Shown here piece after piece: positions 7,970 through 15,727 of a stretch of 32,113 nt of DNA. The DNA is from Thermoproteota archaeon. Lineage in GTDB: Archaea > Thermoproteota > Thermoprotei_A > EX4484-217-1 > JAPDJV01. Numbering within the stretch: the stretch's first letter is position 1; each line of letters opens with the position of its first letter. Position numbers and translations under genes: made by a program. Where the stretch lies: positions 1 to 32,113 of the forward strand of contig JAPDJV010000022.1 of NCBI GenBank assembly GCA_029258925.1, given 5' to 3'. The notes below the pieces were generated by a model, which saw only the letters and a list, made by a program, of their open reading frames with translations, did not search any database and was not told where the DNA came from.

Positions 7970-8629
7970 ATGTTCATTACTCAAATGCTGTTCGCCATGC
8001 TCCAATGGATACTCTTCATCATATTGGGGCTGATATTTCTCGTTGAGGTCGTTGTTAGAGCTGTGCGCAGATACAAGCATTTCCCAATACCCGCATTCAT
8101 TGCACGCTTCATAGACAATCCCATCAGGAGGAGGATACAGCCTCCCTCGAAAGTAGTCAGCTGGATTAATATTAAGAGCGGGATGCGTGTCCTAGAAGTT
8201 GGCTCAGGTCCCGGAACATTCACTATTGAAGCGGCAAGACGTGCCGGGATAAGTGGAATGGTTCTCGCCATCGACATACAGCCGTCAATAACCATGAAAC
8301 TCAAGTCTAAGCTTAGGAAAATGGGAGTAGTGAACGTGGAGCCCATAGTGGCATCAGTCCACGAACTCCCATTCCCAAATAAAATCTTCGACCGCACCTT
8401 CATGATAACAGTACTCGGCGAACTTCCAGACAAAGAGAAAGCCCTACTGGAAATCAAATGCACCCTAAAAGAAAACGGCCTACTGGCAATAGGCGAACTC
8501 CTATTAGACCCAGACTATCCGCGCAGAAAAACAGTAATCAAATTATGTAGGAAAACAGGATTCAAACTAGTTGAAAAACATGGAGGCATACTACATTACC
8601 TACTAGTCTTCACAAGGCTGGCTAAATGA
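7970..8629 (+). CDS. Membrane-anchored class I SAM-dependent methyltransferase
   Basis: A 219-residue protein. Residues 7-30 form one hydrophobic transmembrane helix followed by a basic stretch (RAVRRYK), which would place the enzyme on the cytoplasmic face. Residues 60-215 are a class I (Rossmann) methyltransferase: motif I VLEVGSGPGTF at 74-84, motif II acid in LAIDIQPS, motif IV region FDRTFMITVLGELPDKEKAL, and a C-terminal strand pair typical of the fold. Substrate unknown; the membrane anchor suggests a lipid, quinone or membrane-bound acceptor. A dedicated TATA box and GGGGTG element lie upstream. The gene stands alone. Confidence 0.85.
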   Translation: MFITQMLFAMLQWILFIILGLIFLVEVVVRAVRRYKHFPIPAFIARFIDNPIRRRIQPPSKVVSWINIKSGMRVLEVGSGPGTFTIEAARRAGISGMVLAIDIQPSITMKLKSKLRKMGVVNVEPIVASVHELPFPNKIFDRTFMITVLGELPDKEKALLEIKCTLKENGLLAIGELLLDPDYPRRKTVIKLCRKTGFKLVEKHGGILHYLLVFTRLAK

Positions 8630-8876
8630 AGTTAGCGGAAATGTTAGGGGATCAGCAGGATTCTTCGAAGAAGCAAGGAGGAAGACTGGAAGCGCTCTTT
8701 AGGCTTCCTCCTAGAAATTACGGGGGTTCCTGGCGTCCGCAGTAGTCGCAAGCTATCTTAGAGTTAGAAGCACAAGGTTTCTCATAATCATACTAAGGCT
8801 TAAATATTATAACATACTAAAACACAGATTACGTGTTTCGGACGAAATATTATAAGTTATGCTTTAGGACTTCAGT

Positions 8877-9308
8877 TTAAGGGTAGTCTTTGATATGTTT
8901 TACGTGCTTTCTATATCTTTGCTTAAGCTTGTTGATGAGGTGCTCGTCGGCTGTGTAAAGCGTGGTGTTGAGAAGTATTGCTAGACCTACATAGCTTGCA
9001 TCATATATTGTGATATCGTTCTCCACACTTGCCTCAATAGTTCTCAAAGCATATTCACCCTTCAACCTATAAAGTTTGAAGCCGTACAAGCTAAGGCTCT
9101 CAATAATCATCTTAAGCTTCTCTAAACTAACGTCACGCCTACTATACTTGACAGCATTAACAACTTCAAAAGGCATTAGCTCCGGAGCGGCTATGTTAAT
9201 AAGCCCGGATATGTAGTCGTCTCTAAGCCTTAATGCTTCCCCGCTATACTCCTCCTCTAAATACCATTTCACAACCACGCTGGCATCAGCAATCACGGTC
9301 TTCTCCAC
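8877..9308 (-). CDS. vapC: VapC-type PIN-domain ribonuclease toxin
   Basis: A 143-residue PIN-domain toxin when started at the GTG at 9308, which gives the normal N terminus VEKTVIADASVVVKWYLEEE with D8. An ATG at 9326 would add six residues. Other acids: E48 in PFEVVNAVKY, D103 in IYDASYVGLA and D121 in LYTADEHL. The start lies 16 bases inside the antitoxin gene, so the two are translationally coupled. The sequence is typical of Sulfolobus and Desulfurococcales VapC. Confidence 0.92.
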   Translation of the reverse strand: MEKTVIADASVVVKWYLEEEYSGEALRLRDDYISGLINIAAPELMPFEVVNAVKYSRRDVSLEKLKMIIESLSLYGFKLYRLKGEYALRTIEASVENDITIYDASYVGLAILLNTTLYTADEHLINKLKQRYRKHVKHIKDYP

Positions 9309-9544
9309 CTTACAGTCTCCCTCCACTTCCTAATAACATCAACACTACTATAACCTGGCTCAGGCTTAATTCTAGCTCTCTCATTTAAAAGAACGGCTTT
9401 AGCAAGATTCCTGGCCTCCTCTCTCTCAACAACCTCTATTATAGCCCTACGTATAACTTCACTCCAATTAATATGCTTTAACCTATCCATACGCTTCTTA
9501 AGTTCCTCATCAACTCTAACAGTTATTATAGGCAGAGCGATCAC
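9293..9544 (-). CDS. vapB: VapB-type ribbon-helix-helix antitoxin
   Basis: An 83-residue protein from the GTG at 9544: VIALPIITVRVDEELKKRMD, then RLKHINWSEVIRRAIIEVVE, the ribbon-helix-helix DNA-binding unit. A basic, proline-containing tail (NERARIKPEPGYSSVDVIRK) would contact the toxin. The frame stays open upstream to 9706 but that part is not protein-like. A TATA box at 9566-9574 puts transcription start almost exactly on the GTG, giving a leaderless message. Confidence 0.87.
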   Translation of the reverse strand: MIALPIITVRVDEELKKRMDRLKHINWSEVIRRAIIEVVEREEARNLAKAVLLNERARIKPEPGYSSVDVIRKWRETVRWRRP

Positions 9545-9565
9545 CGAGAAATACAAGTATATACA

Positions 9566-9574
9566 CATATAAAA
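9566..9574 (-). promoter_or_regulatory. TATA box of the second RHH/PIN operon
   Basis: Minus-strand TTTTATATG centred near 9570 lies about 26 bases before the GTG at 9544, the spacing expected for a leaderless archaeal transcript. The surrounding 9557-9581 is unusually AT-rich with several overlapping TATA-like elements. Confidence 0.55.
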
Positions 9575-9798
9575 ATATATACTACAAACACCTCGAGGCT
9601 CCTCAAAACACATCAAGCAATATTTTACCCAGATACATGAATACTGCAATTCTATGAAACTTAACGTCAAATACTGCCAACTCCTCACACGCTTACCAGC
9701 AATCAAACCCCCTAAAGAATAGGTATATGGTTGTAAACTCTCTGGAAGACGGAGAACTCAAATATTATTAGTTGCTGGTAGATTTATGCTAGACCGAG

Positions 9799-10276
9799 GT
9801 GGAAGGCATTTCAATAATCATCAGAAGAGCGGTAGAAGAGGATATACTTGGGATGATAGATATTGCTGTAGAAGCGTTTTGGACAGAGAATAGGAGATAA
9901 GAGTCGAGCTAGGGAAGTGTTCTGTGAGAAAGTCATGCCTAGATGGAAGAGGCTCTTAGGGAGCAGGAGTTCCATTATAGCAGTAGCGGAGGTCAACAAC
10001 GATATTATAGGATTCGCAGTCTTAAGATGGTGGTTTGGGTGGAACGGCTGGCTTGAAGAAATAGCGGTAAGAGAAGAGTTCAGAGGAAGAGGAGTAGGCA
10101 GGGCGTTAATGGAGTACCTGATAAAACACGCCGAGGAAATAGGGTATAGGAGAATATGTCTAGCAACTCAGAGCGAAAAAGCTGAGAGATTCTACTCGAA
10201 GTTCAATGCAGTTCTCATAGGCGAAATCCCGGATGAAGAAGTGGGGAAACTAAAACTGTACTACATAACTATCTGA
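9799..10276 (+). pseudogene. GNAT-family N-acetyltransferase with one frameshift
   Basis: The C-terminal frame (from about 9899 to 10276) holds the acetyl-CoA-binding core: IIAVAEVNNDIIGFAVLRWW, then WLEEIAVREEFRGRGVGRAL with the RGRGVG pyrophosphate loop, then GYRRICLATQSEKAERFYSK. The expected first strand and helix are present just upstream but in another frame: a GTG at 9799 starts VEGISIIIRRAVEEDILGMI, then DIAVEAFWTEN, and runs into TAA at 9898. Shifting by one base near 9885-9897 joins it to GDKSRAREVFCEKVMPRW without any other defect. It is either a recently broken gene or a sequencing error. A shortened protein from the GTG at 9917 would lack the first strand. Confidence 0.75.
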
Positions 10277-10475
10277 GACTAAACTTCTTCAAAGATGGAA
10301 TGCTCGAATCGATAATGGAACATTTAGTTATGGTAGAGAGTCGTTAAATATTAGGCAAAGCACCCTACCTCTCATCTAGTTCCACGAGTTTAGGCAATGG
10401 GCAATGAAAGTGAAGTATACATTTTAAATAAGTGTTGAACCTAGACATTACAGCTGTTGTGGGGCGTGTTTAGCT

Positions 10476-10859
10476 ATGGAATGCGTTTGGATAGATGATG
10501 AGTGGATAGAGGATTTACTGTGGTGCCCCAGCCAATGCTATAGGAGGACGAAGTGTGATGGGAAAACGTACACGCCGTATCTTAGATGGAGGTGGGAGGA
10601 TCCATGGGAATTCTTGGTAGCTGAGGGAGATATCGTGAGCCAGAGAGGACTATACATCTACAACTTGAGAACGGGGGAAGCTGGCAGACTAGTGGGAATC
10701 GATGAAAATGGAAAACCCATCATAGAAGAGCTTAAATGGAGATTCGTGACAGGCGACTTATTCGCAGAGAACAGCATATTCTTCAGGGACGAGGAATATA
10801 AGAAGGCTGAAGAATATGCTGAAAAACTATTCCTTAAATGGATAGGGGAGAAATGTTAA
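10476..10859 (+). CDS. Uncharacterised acidic protein with cysteine motif
   Basis: A 127-residue protein of unknown family. It is rich in tryptophan (9) and acidic residues, and has no signal peptide or membrane segment. An N-terminal LLWCPSQCYRRTKCDGK (C17, C21, C27) could bind zinc or be redox active. The middle part (WEDPWEFLVAEGDIVSQRGL, then YIYNLRTGEAGRLVGIDENG) is beta-rich and the end is one helix (KKAEEYAEKLFLKWIGEKC). The start ATG follows a GTGTTTAG-rich stretch and TTTTAAATAAG at about 10421-10431, a possible TATA box. Codon use resembles its neighbours. No operon partner. Confidence 0.6.
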   Translation: MECVWIDDEWIEDLLWCPSQCYRRTKCDGKTYTPYLRWRWEDPWEFLVAEGDIVSQRGLYIYNLRTGEAGRLVGIDENGKPIIEELKWRFVTGDLFAENSIFFRDEEYKKAEEYAEKLFLKWIGEKC

Positions 10860-11227
10860 AGAAGAATTCTCCAAGCCGCTGTGATTTTCACAGGGACAAA
10901 GCATAACCAGACTCCAGCCTACTAGATAAGTATGCAGCTTCTTCCGGCATCTCAATAAGCGGTTTGTAGAAAACCGTGAAATCGAATACGTGACATGTTA
11001 GGAATAGCTTCAATGAAATGCCAACTACACCCTATTACCGCTATTCACTTCGAAGATCCTAGAGTAGGACAGAAGAGATTTCTCAAATATCATGCTATTT
11101 CACCACACTATCAATACTTGAAACACATTAACTATAGTTAACCAAAATCTTGAACCCTCATCTCTTCAATGTTAAGTTATTAAATACGGGTTTCCAAATA
11201 TCATTAAAGAGCATATAGGATAAAGTA
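10860..11227. other. Intergenic stretch, nothing recognised
   Basis: No gene supported. A 41-codon plus-strand frame from an ATG at 11013 exists but resembles nothing known and has no promoter or ribosome-binding signal. A short hairpin (CTGTGATTTTCACAG, near 10878-10892) might terminate the upstream gene. Confidence 0.3.
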
Positions 11228-11235
11228 TTATATAC
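11228..11235 (+). promoter_or_regulatory. TATA box of the HepT/MntA-like operon
   Basis: TTATATAC at 11228-11235 would give a start near 11257 and a leader of about 40 bases, which contains a small GAGGCCGCCCTC hairpin-like sequence before the ATG at 11296. Confidence 0.45.
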
Positions 11236-11295
11236 ATGGCATAACTAACATGCATTTGAATAGAGGCCGCCCTCTTTAATGTAGAGTGGGTGCTC

Positions 11296-11730
11296 ATGGT
11301 TAATATTGACAAAGAGTATGTTGAAAGCACTTTAAGCGAAATTAGAGAGGGTCTGGAAGAAGCTAAGAGTATTATCACCTTAGATCTGAGAGATTATGTA
11401 GGAGATAGGAGAACGAGGTTTGCAATGAGGTATTCCATAGTACTTATCGTTGAAGGAGCCACAGACCTAGGAGTTGCGATACTTAAACAATGTTTCGGCG
11501 AGGAGGCAAGGAGCTATAGGGAGGTATTCGTGAAAATGGCGGAGAAAAGAGTCATAAGTCCCGAAGTCGCCGAGGGCATGGCCTCCTTGGCCTCACTACG
11601 TAACATGATTGTCCACCGATACTGGGGAGTAGACGATGTTAGAATATATCGTGAGGCTAAAGAGAACGGTATAAGCGTTATTGAGAAGTTTATTGGAGAA
11701 GTGGAGAATTATGTCTCTAAGGATCCTTGA
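11296..11730 (+). CDS. hepT: HepT-like HEPN ribonuclease toxin (DUF86)
   Basis: An alpha-helical HEPN protein of the DUF86/HepT family, about 144 residues. The family RNase motif R-x4-H-x-Y is present as LRNMIVHRYWGVD; counted from the GTG at 11290, the residues are R104, H109 and Y111. Helix 2 (AMRYSIVLIVEGATDLGVAI) also matches the family. HepT toxins cleave RNA and are silenced by their MntA nucleotidyltransferase, which adenylylates the tyrosine of this motif. The ATG at 11296 is preferred over the GTG at 11290 because GGGTG lies just upstream. The antitoxin gene starts 20 bases before its end. Confidence 0.88.
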   Translation: MVNIDKEYVESTLSEIREGLEEAKSIITLDLRDYVGDRRTRFAMRYSIVLIVEGATDLGVAILKQCFGEEARSYREVFVKMAEKRVISPEVAEGMASLASLRNMIVHRYWGVDDVRIYREAKENGISVIEKFIGEVENYVSKDP

Positions 11731-12166
11731 GGATAAGAGAAAATTTAAATTCCACAAGTTAAGCCCTGATGAGAAGGATAAAATAGTTACAATGCTCTCC
11801 AACATATTGAACAAAAGGAAGGAAATAATATTAGCCACTATTTTCGGAGGCTTCGTGAAATCTAACATGTTCCGAGACATAGATATAGCAGTATTTACAG
11901 GCTACAGTATACCATACGAGAAGGCAGAGCTATATGAGGAAGAATTGTCCAAGAGCTTGGAATCCATAATAGGGTTGCCCGCTGACGTGAAGGTCATAGA
12001 CTACGCACCATCATGGTTTCGTATAAGGGCGCTGGAGGGCGTAATCCTGGTGGAGAGAGCATACGGATTAGTGGCAAGACTAAAATTCAAGTCCGTGCAA
12101 GAAGTCCTAGATCTTAAGGCTAAATATTGCAACACCCATTTAAAACATGAGCATGGAACGAAATGA
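11711..12166 (+). CDS. mntA: MntA-like minimal nucleotidyltransferase antitoxin
   Basis: A 151-residue nucleotidyltransferase-fold protein, partner of the HEPN gene. The active-site region reads LATIFGGFVKSNMFRDIDIA with metal-binding D56 and D58, and a later acid D92 in PADVKVIDY. The usual G-S of the family is G46-G47 here, so NTP handling may be altered. The C terminus is a helix (VQEVLDLKAKYCNTHLKH). Start ATG at 11711 overlaps the HEPN gene by 20 bases. It is expected to neutralise the toxin by modifying its RxxxxHxY tyrosine. Confidence 0.83.
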   Translation: MSLRILEDKRKFKFHKLSPDEKDKIVTMLSNILNKRKEIILATIFGGFVKSNMFRDIDIAVFTGYSIPYEKAELYEEELSKSLESIIGLPADVKVIDYAPSWFRIRALEGVILVERAYGLVARLKFKSVQEVLDLKAKYCNTHLKHEHGTK

Positions 12167-12485
12167 ATTCTACACCACTTTATAGAAGAGAATAGCTTAG
12201 AGGCGAAGTATCAATATAGCCACGTTCTCAGATACATTATCAGAGACTATCTAGCAGGGGATAAATGGTCTGCAAGATGCGTGAAGTATTAAAGTTTGTG
12301 GAAGAATAGTGATCGTAACTATGAATGGAAGAGTTATCTCCGCGGCATATAGCGCGAGGAGCTTGGAAAACTTGAATAATGAGAGATGTGAGAATGGTGG
12401 AGAAGAAACTCTTCTACTCAACGAGAAAGACAGAAGTCTGATACTTATATTTCCTAAGCTAACTACGTAGAATATGTGTGGTAAT
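12167..12485 (+). other. Gap with coding-like remnants
   Basis: No intact gene. In frame with the mntA-like gene and directly after its stop the sequence reads on as ILHHFIEENSLEAKYQYSHV, then LRYIIRDYLAGDKWSARC, ending at TAA. A second frame, GTG 12309 to TAG 12468, gives 53 residues including MNGRVISAAYSARSLENLNN. Both look protein-like but match no family I know. They may be pieces of a lost gene. Confidence 0.35.
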
Positions 12486-12821
12486 TTACTTCCAATATCT
12501 TGGTGGCTCGCTACGTCTCAGCTTCTCCTTCGGTTCCCACCTGAACCTCCACAACCCTCTTCCAACGTCTTCAAGTGCTATTTGAAGCTCGCTAATCATC
12601 TTATCGCTTAATAAAACCTCATCGGCCAACGGCGATATCACTATATCTGCCTCTACTTCAGGAGACTTTGCATTAGATGCTACAACATTAACCCTACACG
12701 CTCTCGGAGCCAGCCATATTGGAACTAGTAGCTGGGGTGTTTCGGCTTCATAACCACTATTAGCTAGAGCACTAGTCTCAACAACCTTTTCATTTCTCAC
12801 TATCCTTATCCTCACCACCAT
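12486..12821 (-). CDS. Retropepsin-like (clan AA) family protein, apparently shortened
   Basis: A 111-residue protein resembling a Thermoprotei family related to clan AA aspartic proteases. The N terminus MVVRIRIVRNEKVVETSALA, NSGYEAETPQLLVP occupies the place of the catalytic strand, but it has A-N-S-G rather than D-T/S-G, so protease activity is unlikely. The C terminus ISPLADEVLLSDKMISELQI, ALEDVGRGLWRFRWEPKEKL is the family's conserved end. Known relatives, as I remember them, carry extra residues between these parts, so this copy may have an internal deletion after LLVPI. It overlaps a 39-codon frame upstream. Confidence 0.6.
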   Translation of the reverse strand: MVVRIRIVRNEKVVETSALANSGYEAETPQLLVPIWLAPRACRVNVVASNAKSPEVEADIVISPLADEVLLSDKMISELQIALEDVGRGLWRFRWEPKEKLRRSEPPRYWK

Positions 12822-12909
12822 ACTCAGACACCGCTCTCCTAACAGCTTTTATCCTACCAATCCTCCTCGTCCTATGATCCCTAATAAAACCTACAAATAC
12901 CCTCCTCAC
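12790..12909 (-). CDS. Small basic protein overlapping the retropepsin-like gene
   Basis: A 39-residue frame from a GTG at 12909 to TGA at 12790: MRRVFVGFIRDHRTRRIGRI followed by KAVRRAVSEYGGEDKDSEK. It overlaps the first 32 bases of the following gene, as partner genes in this window do. It is very basic with an acidic end, consistent with a small antitoxin or accessory protein. The GTG could be replaced by a TTG two codons upstream. Family not recognised; supported only by position and composition. Confidence 0.4.
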   Translation of the reverse strand: MRRVFVGFIRDHRTRRIGRIKAVRRAVSEYGGEDKDSEK

Positions 12910-13108
12910 ACTCAACACTCCACCCTACTATATTCGAAGGATCAATTATAAAAATTTGGTAAAATCGTAAGTCTTGGAACAACTGTTTCGTCGAAATAGC
13001 ATGAGGCCGATCACTAGTCTTAACAATGTTCACAAAGTCCATGTACTTGGAGTAGAACATGTCAAGAATTCTCAACATCCCCCACATGGTTTCCAGGTAC
13101 ACACTTAC

Positions 13109-13418
13109 ATGGTCAATGGGATTAAGGATGTCTACAAGTAGAGGACTGGGCGGCGGAGACTGCCATGCGAATTCATGATGATCCTCAGCGGGATGGCTGA
13201 CTTCGAATACGTTATGTGCAGGGAATTAAGACCGCTCTTCATAGTATTCTGAGATCCGCCTGTCAAGACACAGTACGAAAATATTGGGGAATCTTCTGAA
13301 TCAGAATAAGGGTGGAGAATGAGGGCGAGGCTTCGAGGAAGCCGTGAGAATACTGAGGGAGAACATTGATCAAGGTAATCCAGTTGTCATCGGACCCATA
13401 GACCTCTTAATACTTTGA
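13109..13418 (+). pseudogene. Decayed BtrH-N/C39-like peptidase-fold protein
   Basis: From an ATG at 13109 one frame reads MVNGIKDVYK, TAG, RTGRRRLPCEFMMILSGMAD, FEYVMCRELRPLFIVF, TGA, DPPVKTQYENIG. It then shifts and continues as GFEEAVRILRENIDQGNPVV, IGPIDLLIL, TGA at 13416. The order 'LPxE/CxxMMxLSGM - FxYV - P - EEAVxxLRExIDxGxPVVxGPxD' matches the BtrH N-terminal type of papain-like fold as I know it. At least three stops and one shift make it dead. An intact membrane-anchored protein with a similar fold lies at 15728-16915. Confidence 0.5.
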
Positions 13419-13485
13419 ATCCTAGGAACAATTATTGCGAAAAACATATAGAATTTCCCACGCTTAAGATTACGTGGTTTTCGTA

Positions 13486-13917
13486 ATGGGGTTCTACGAG
13501 GAATTCGCCCGTAGATATCTGGAGGAGGCACTAAAGGATATTAAGCGAGCAAGTAAAGGATACGAGGAGAAGGATTTTCCTGAATGCGTATTTCATGCTC
13601 AACAAGCTGTGGAGAAAGCAGTCAAGGCTATGATAGAGGCTCGCAGAGAATACGTATATAATCATGGTCCTAGACTGGCCTCTCTCTTCATTAGGATCTT
13701 CGAGGATGAGTGGAGACCGGAGTTTGAGGAAGTAGTCGATATACTTGGTTGGTTTACGGAGTATTATACGCGATCCAGGTATCCCTTCCTACTTAGAGGA
13801 GCCATAGTCTCGCCGAGCGAATACATAGGTGAAGACACGGCTGTAAAGGCTATGGGTAAAGCTCGTAGGGTGGTGGAGATTGCGAGAACATATCTTAGAG
13901 AGAGAGGAGTTCTATAA
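13486..13917 (+). CDS. HEPN-domain protein, toxin-type
   Basis: A 143-residue HEPN protein: YLEEALKDIKRASKGYEEKD, then FPECVFHAQQAVEKAVKAMI is the typical first pair of helices (A-Q-Q-A-V-E-K-A-x-K-A). After EYVYNHGPRLASLF comes a C-terminal pair of helices with GWFTEYYTRSRYPF. It lacks the R-x4-H motif of HepT, but the family of HEPN proteins encoded with nucleotidyltransferases is clear. The ATG at 13486 is preferred over the 13474 codon since the protein-like sequence begins there. It overlaps the downstream nucleotidyltransferase by 38 bases, so the two are coupled. Confidence 0.87.
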   Translation: MGFYEEFARRYLEEALKDIKRASKGYEEKDFPECVFHAQQAVEKAVKAMIEARREYVYNHGPRLASLFIRIFEDEWRPEFEEVVDILGWFTEYYTRSRYPFLLRGAIVSPSEYIGEDTAVKAMGKARRVVEIARTYLRERGVL

Positions 13918-14365
13918 GTTGCTCCTTGACGTTGTGAAAGATCTGTTAGGCCGAGATTTGCTAAGCGTCATAGTGTTTGGTAGCACCGTGTATATGGGTG
14001 GAGGGAGAGATGTGGATGTGCTCGTAGTAGTCGAAGACGATATTGGTATGAGGGAGAAGAGGGAAGTGGAGTATAGCATATGGAGAAGACTATGTAGGAA
14101 GCATAGAGTTTGCGACGTAGATCTCCACGTGCTCTCATTCAGAGATTTCATATTAAACCTGGAGGTAGCCTCATTCTTATCGGGCTTGGCTCTAGGCTAC
14201 GTAGTAATATTCGATGCCATAGGCGTGGAGAAGTATATTCTTGAATTCTTAAACAGGTTATCGAGGGAGAAATATATTCTACACAATAAGTATGGGTCCT
14301 GGAATTTAGCATTCTTCGCTAAAGTCACGCTAGCTAGGAGAAGAAAGCATAGCAGCCTCAAATAA
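13880..14365 (+). CDS. Minimal nucleotidyltransferase, partner of HEPN
   Basis: A 161-residue protein of the pol-beta-type minimal nucleotidyltransferases. Active-site motif SVIVFGSTVYMGGGRDVDVL has G34-S35 and D44/D46, with the third acid in CDVDLHVL (D79/D81). The first codon is a TTG at 13880 inside the HEPN gene; a TTG at 13919, next to the HEPN stop, is an alternative giving a shorter N terminus. The C-terminal half is hydrophobic and helical (EVASFLSGLALGYVVIFDAI). It forms a HEPN-MNT toxin-antitoxin pair with the preceding gene. Confidence 0.85.
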   Translation: MREHILEREEFYKLLLDVVKDLLGRDLLSVIVFGSTVYMGGGRDVDVLVVVEDDIGMREKREVEYSIWRRLCRKHRVCDVDLHVLSFRDFILNLEVASFLSGLALGYVVIFDAIGVEKYILEFLNRLSREKYILHNKYGSWNLAFFAKVTLARRRKHSSLK

Positions 14366-14513
14366 TACGGTCATCGATTCAACCGTTGAGGAACCATTGA
14401 AAACCTCTATCTGTACTAATTTTATTGGAAAATATTGAATCGCAGCCTTTTAGTGAAACAGTAAACCCTTATCCACTAAGACTTAACAAATAAAGCACTT
14501 TAGATTCAAGCTC

Positions 14514-15098
14514 TTAGGCAAAACTCCTCGACCAGACAAGTAGTGCCAATTCGGCCAGTCTCGAGGCATGTTTCTCAGCATCCGTAAAAGCCCTTGTATC
14601 GCTGAGTATCTCACCGTAGTCAAATGCAATACCCATGACCCCCCTGTCACCTATGATCATCCTATGCTTCAACCCCCAGTTATGTATGCATGTGAGAGCC
14701 GAGTCTAGACCGTAGCCTCTTCCAACAACTATTGATCCAAGCACCTTATTCTTCAACCTACCCCTAATACACCACGTACGATCCATGAATATCTTAGTTA
14801 ACGTTGAAACATTATCGAAGTTCACGGGCGAAGCAACAACGATCACGTGAGCCTCTAAGAGCAAGGGTATAATCTTCCCAGTCATATCATCATCTATGCA
14901 ACAACACCCGGACTCCAAGCACTTCCTACAACTATAACATGGCTTAACCACGTACTCCCTAAGCCTAACCTTCACACAAGAGAAACCCTCGTCTCCCAAT
15001 TTGTCCAGTACGCGGTCGAGGAGAATCTCAGTATTACTCCTAGTCCTCGGACTACCGAGAACACCCACAACTCTCAAGGAATTCGAACCTCTAACCAT
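14514..15098 (-). CDS. Iron-sulfur flavoprotein / NADPH-dependent FMN reductase family
   Basis: A 194-residue flavodoxin-fold protein that binds FMN. The phosphate loop is LGSPRTRSNTEILLDRVLDK near the N terminus. A compact cysteine cluster C54-x2-C57-x2-C60-x4-C65-C66-C67 (VKPCYSCRKCLESGCCCIDD) matches the 4Fe-4S motif of iron-sulfur flavoproteins, and ASPVNFDNVSTLTKIFMDRT is the conserved loop contacting flavin. It is likely an electron-transfer or oxygen-detoxification enzyme in the cytoplasm. The ATG at 15098 follows a GAGGGTGAGG element; the codon at 15131 would start too close to the TTTAAAT box near 15136-15145. Confidence 0.87.
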   Translation of the reverse strand: MVRGSNSLRVVGVLGSPRTRSNTEILLDRVLDKLGDEGFSCVKVRLREYVVKPCYSCRKCLESGCCCIDDDMTGKIIPLLLEAHVIVVASPVNFDNVSTLTKIFMDRTWCIRGRLKNKVLGSIVVGRGYGLDSALTCIHNWGLKHRMIIGDRGVMGIAFDYGEILSDTRAFTDAEKHASRLAELALLVWSRSFA

Positions 15099-15378
15099 GA
15101 AAACCTCACCCTCACAAACTCGAACACACACTCAAATTTAAAATAATTTGTAAATCAAACCTCCAGCCACATTACTAACATCTAAGAGGGCCACTACGAC
15201 ATCTTGCTTCCAATCTAGGCACAATGTATTCAAGCAACGCTTGTTTATTAGAGTTTCGATAGTGAGGGTTCTTCCCTAGAACTATTAAGAGGATTTTAAG
15301 GTCTATAGTGTAGTTGGTTGCTTCTACTTGGATACTGGGGGTTGCGGGGGACGATACTATAATTGAGTGTGATACTCT

Positions 15379-15597
15379 ATGGTAGAAAACTCGTCGAAGC
15401 AGGAGATGAAGAAGGCTTCAAAAGCTAGACGCTTAGTTTCCCTAACATTACTTATAGACTTCTTGATAGCAGCTGGTATCGGGGTAATGCTGAAAATCGG
15501 GGTTCAAGACATGTATTCCCTAAAACTGCACGTGCTCTCAGGGTTTATCATGATACCTCTAACGCTGGCCCACATAATACTTGAAATGGGAAAGTAA
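15379..15597 (+). CDS. Small two-helix membrane protein, DUF4405-like
   Basis: A 72-residue protein with a basic N terminus and two transmembrane helices (about 20-40 and 48-68). The second carries LKLHVLSGFIMIPLTLAHII with histidines H51 and H65, spaced as in heme-binding DUF4405/cytochrome b561-like halves. A TATA-like ACTATAATT at 15356-15364 would put transcription start next to the ATG, giving a leaderless message. It is close to the C39-like gene (convergent), but a functional tie is not shown. It could alternatively be a small peptide substrate or immunity protein of the neighbouring ABC system. Confidence 0.62.
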   Translation: MVENSSKQEMKKASKARRLVSLTLLIDFLIAAGIGVMLKIGVQDMYSLKLHVLSGFIMIPLTLAHIILEMGK

Positions 15598-15727
15598 TTG
15601 TATCGAGATCCCTCCACAGCAATCCAGCTAGTATTCTCCTCCAATAAGCATGTTTTTAATAGAAGGAGTAGACAGGCTTCCCGCAGAAATACCATGCGAA
15701 TCGTAGTAGGGTAATAGCTAGTAGCGT

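Noticed and set aside
9545-9706. Extended N terminus for the second RHH antitoxin
   Set aside because: The extra residues are unlike any antitoxin, and the TATA box lies inside this stretch just before the GTG at 9544.
12881-13102. A 73-codon minus-strand frame upstream of the retropepsin-like gene
   Set aside because: No family, no promoter, and it competes with the better placed 39-codon frame and the plus-strand relic region; probably chance.
15185-15380. A minus-strand open frame of about 60 codons (ending ALLEYIVPRLEARCRSGPLR)
   Set aside because: It has no start codon, overlaps the promoter and start of the small membrane protein gene, and matches no family.
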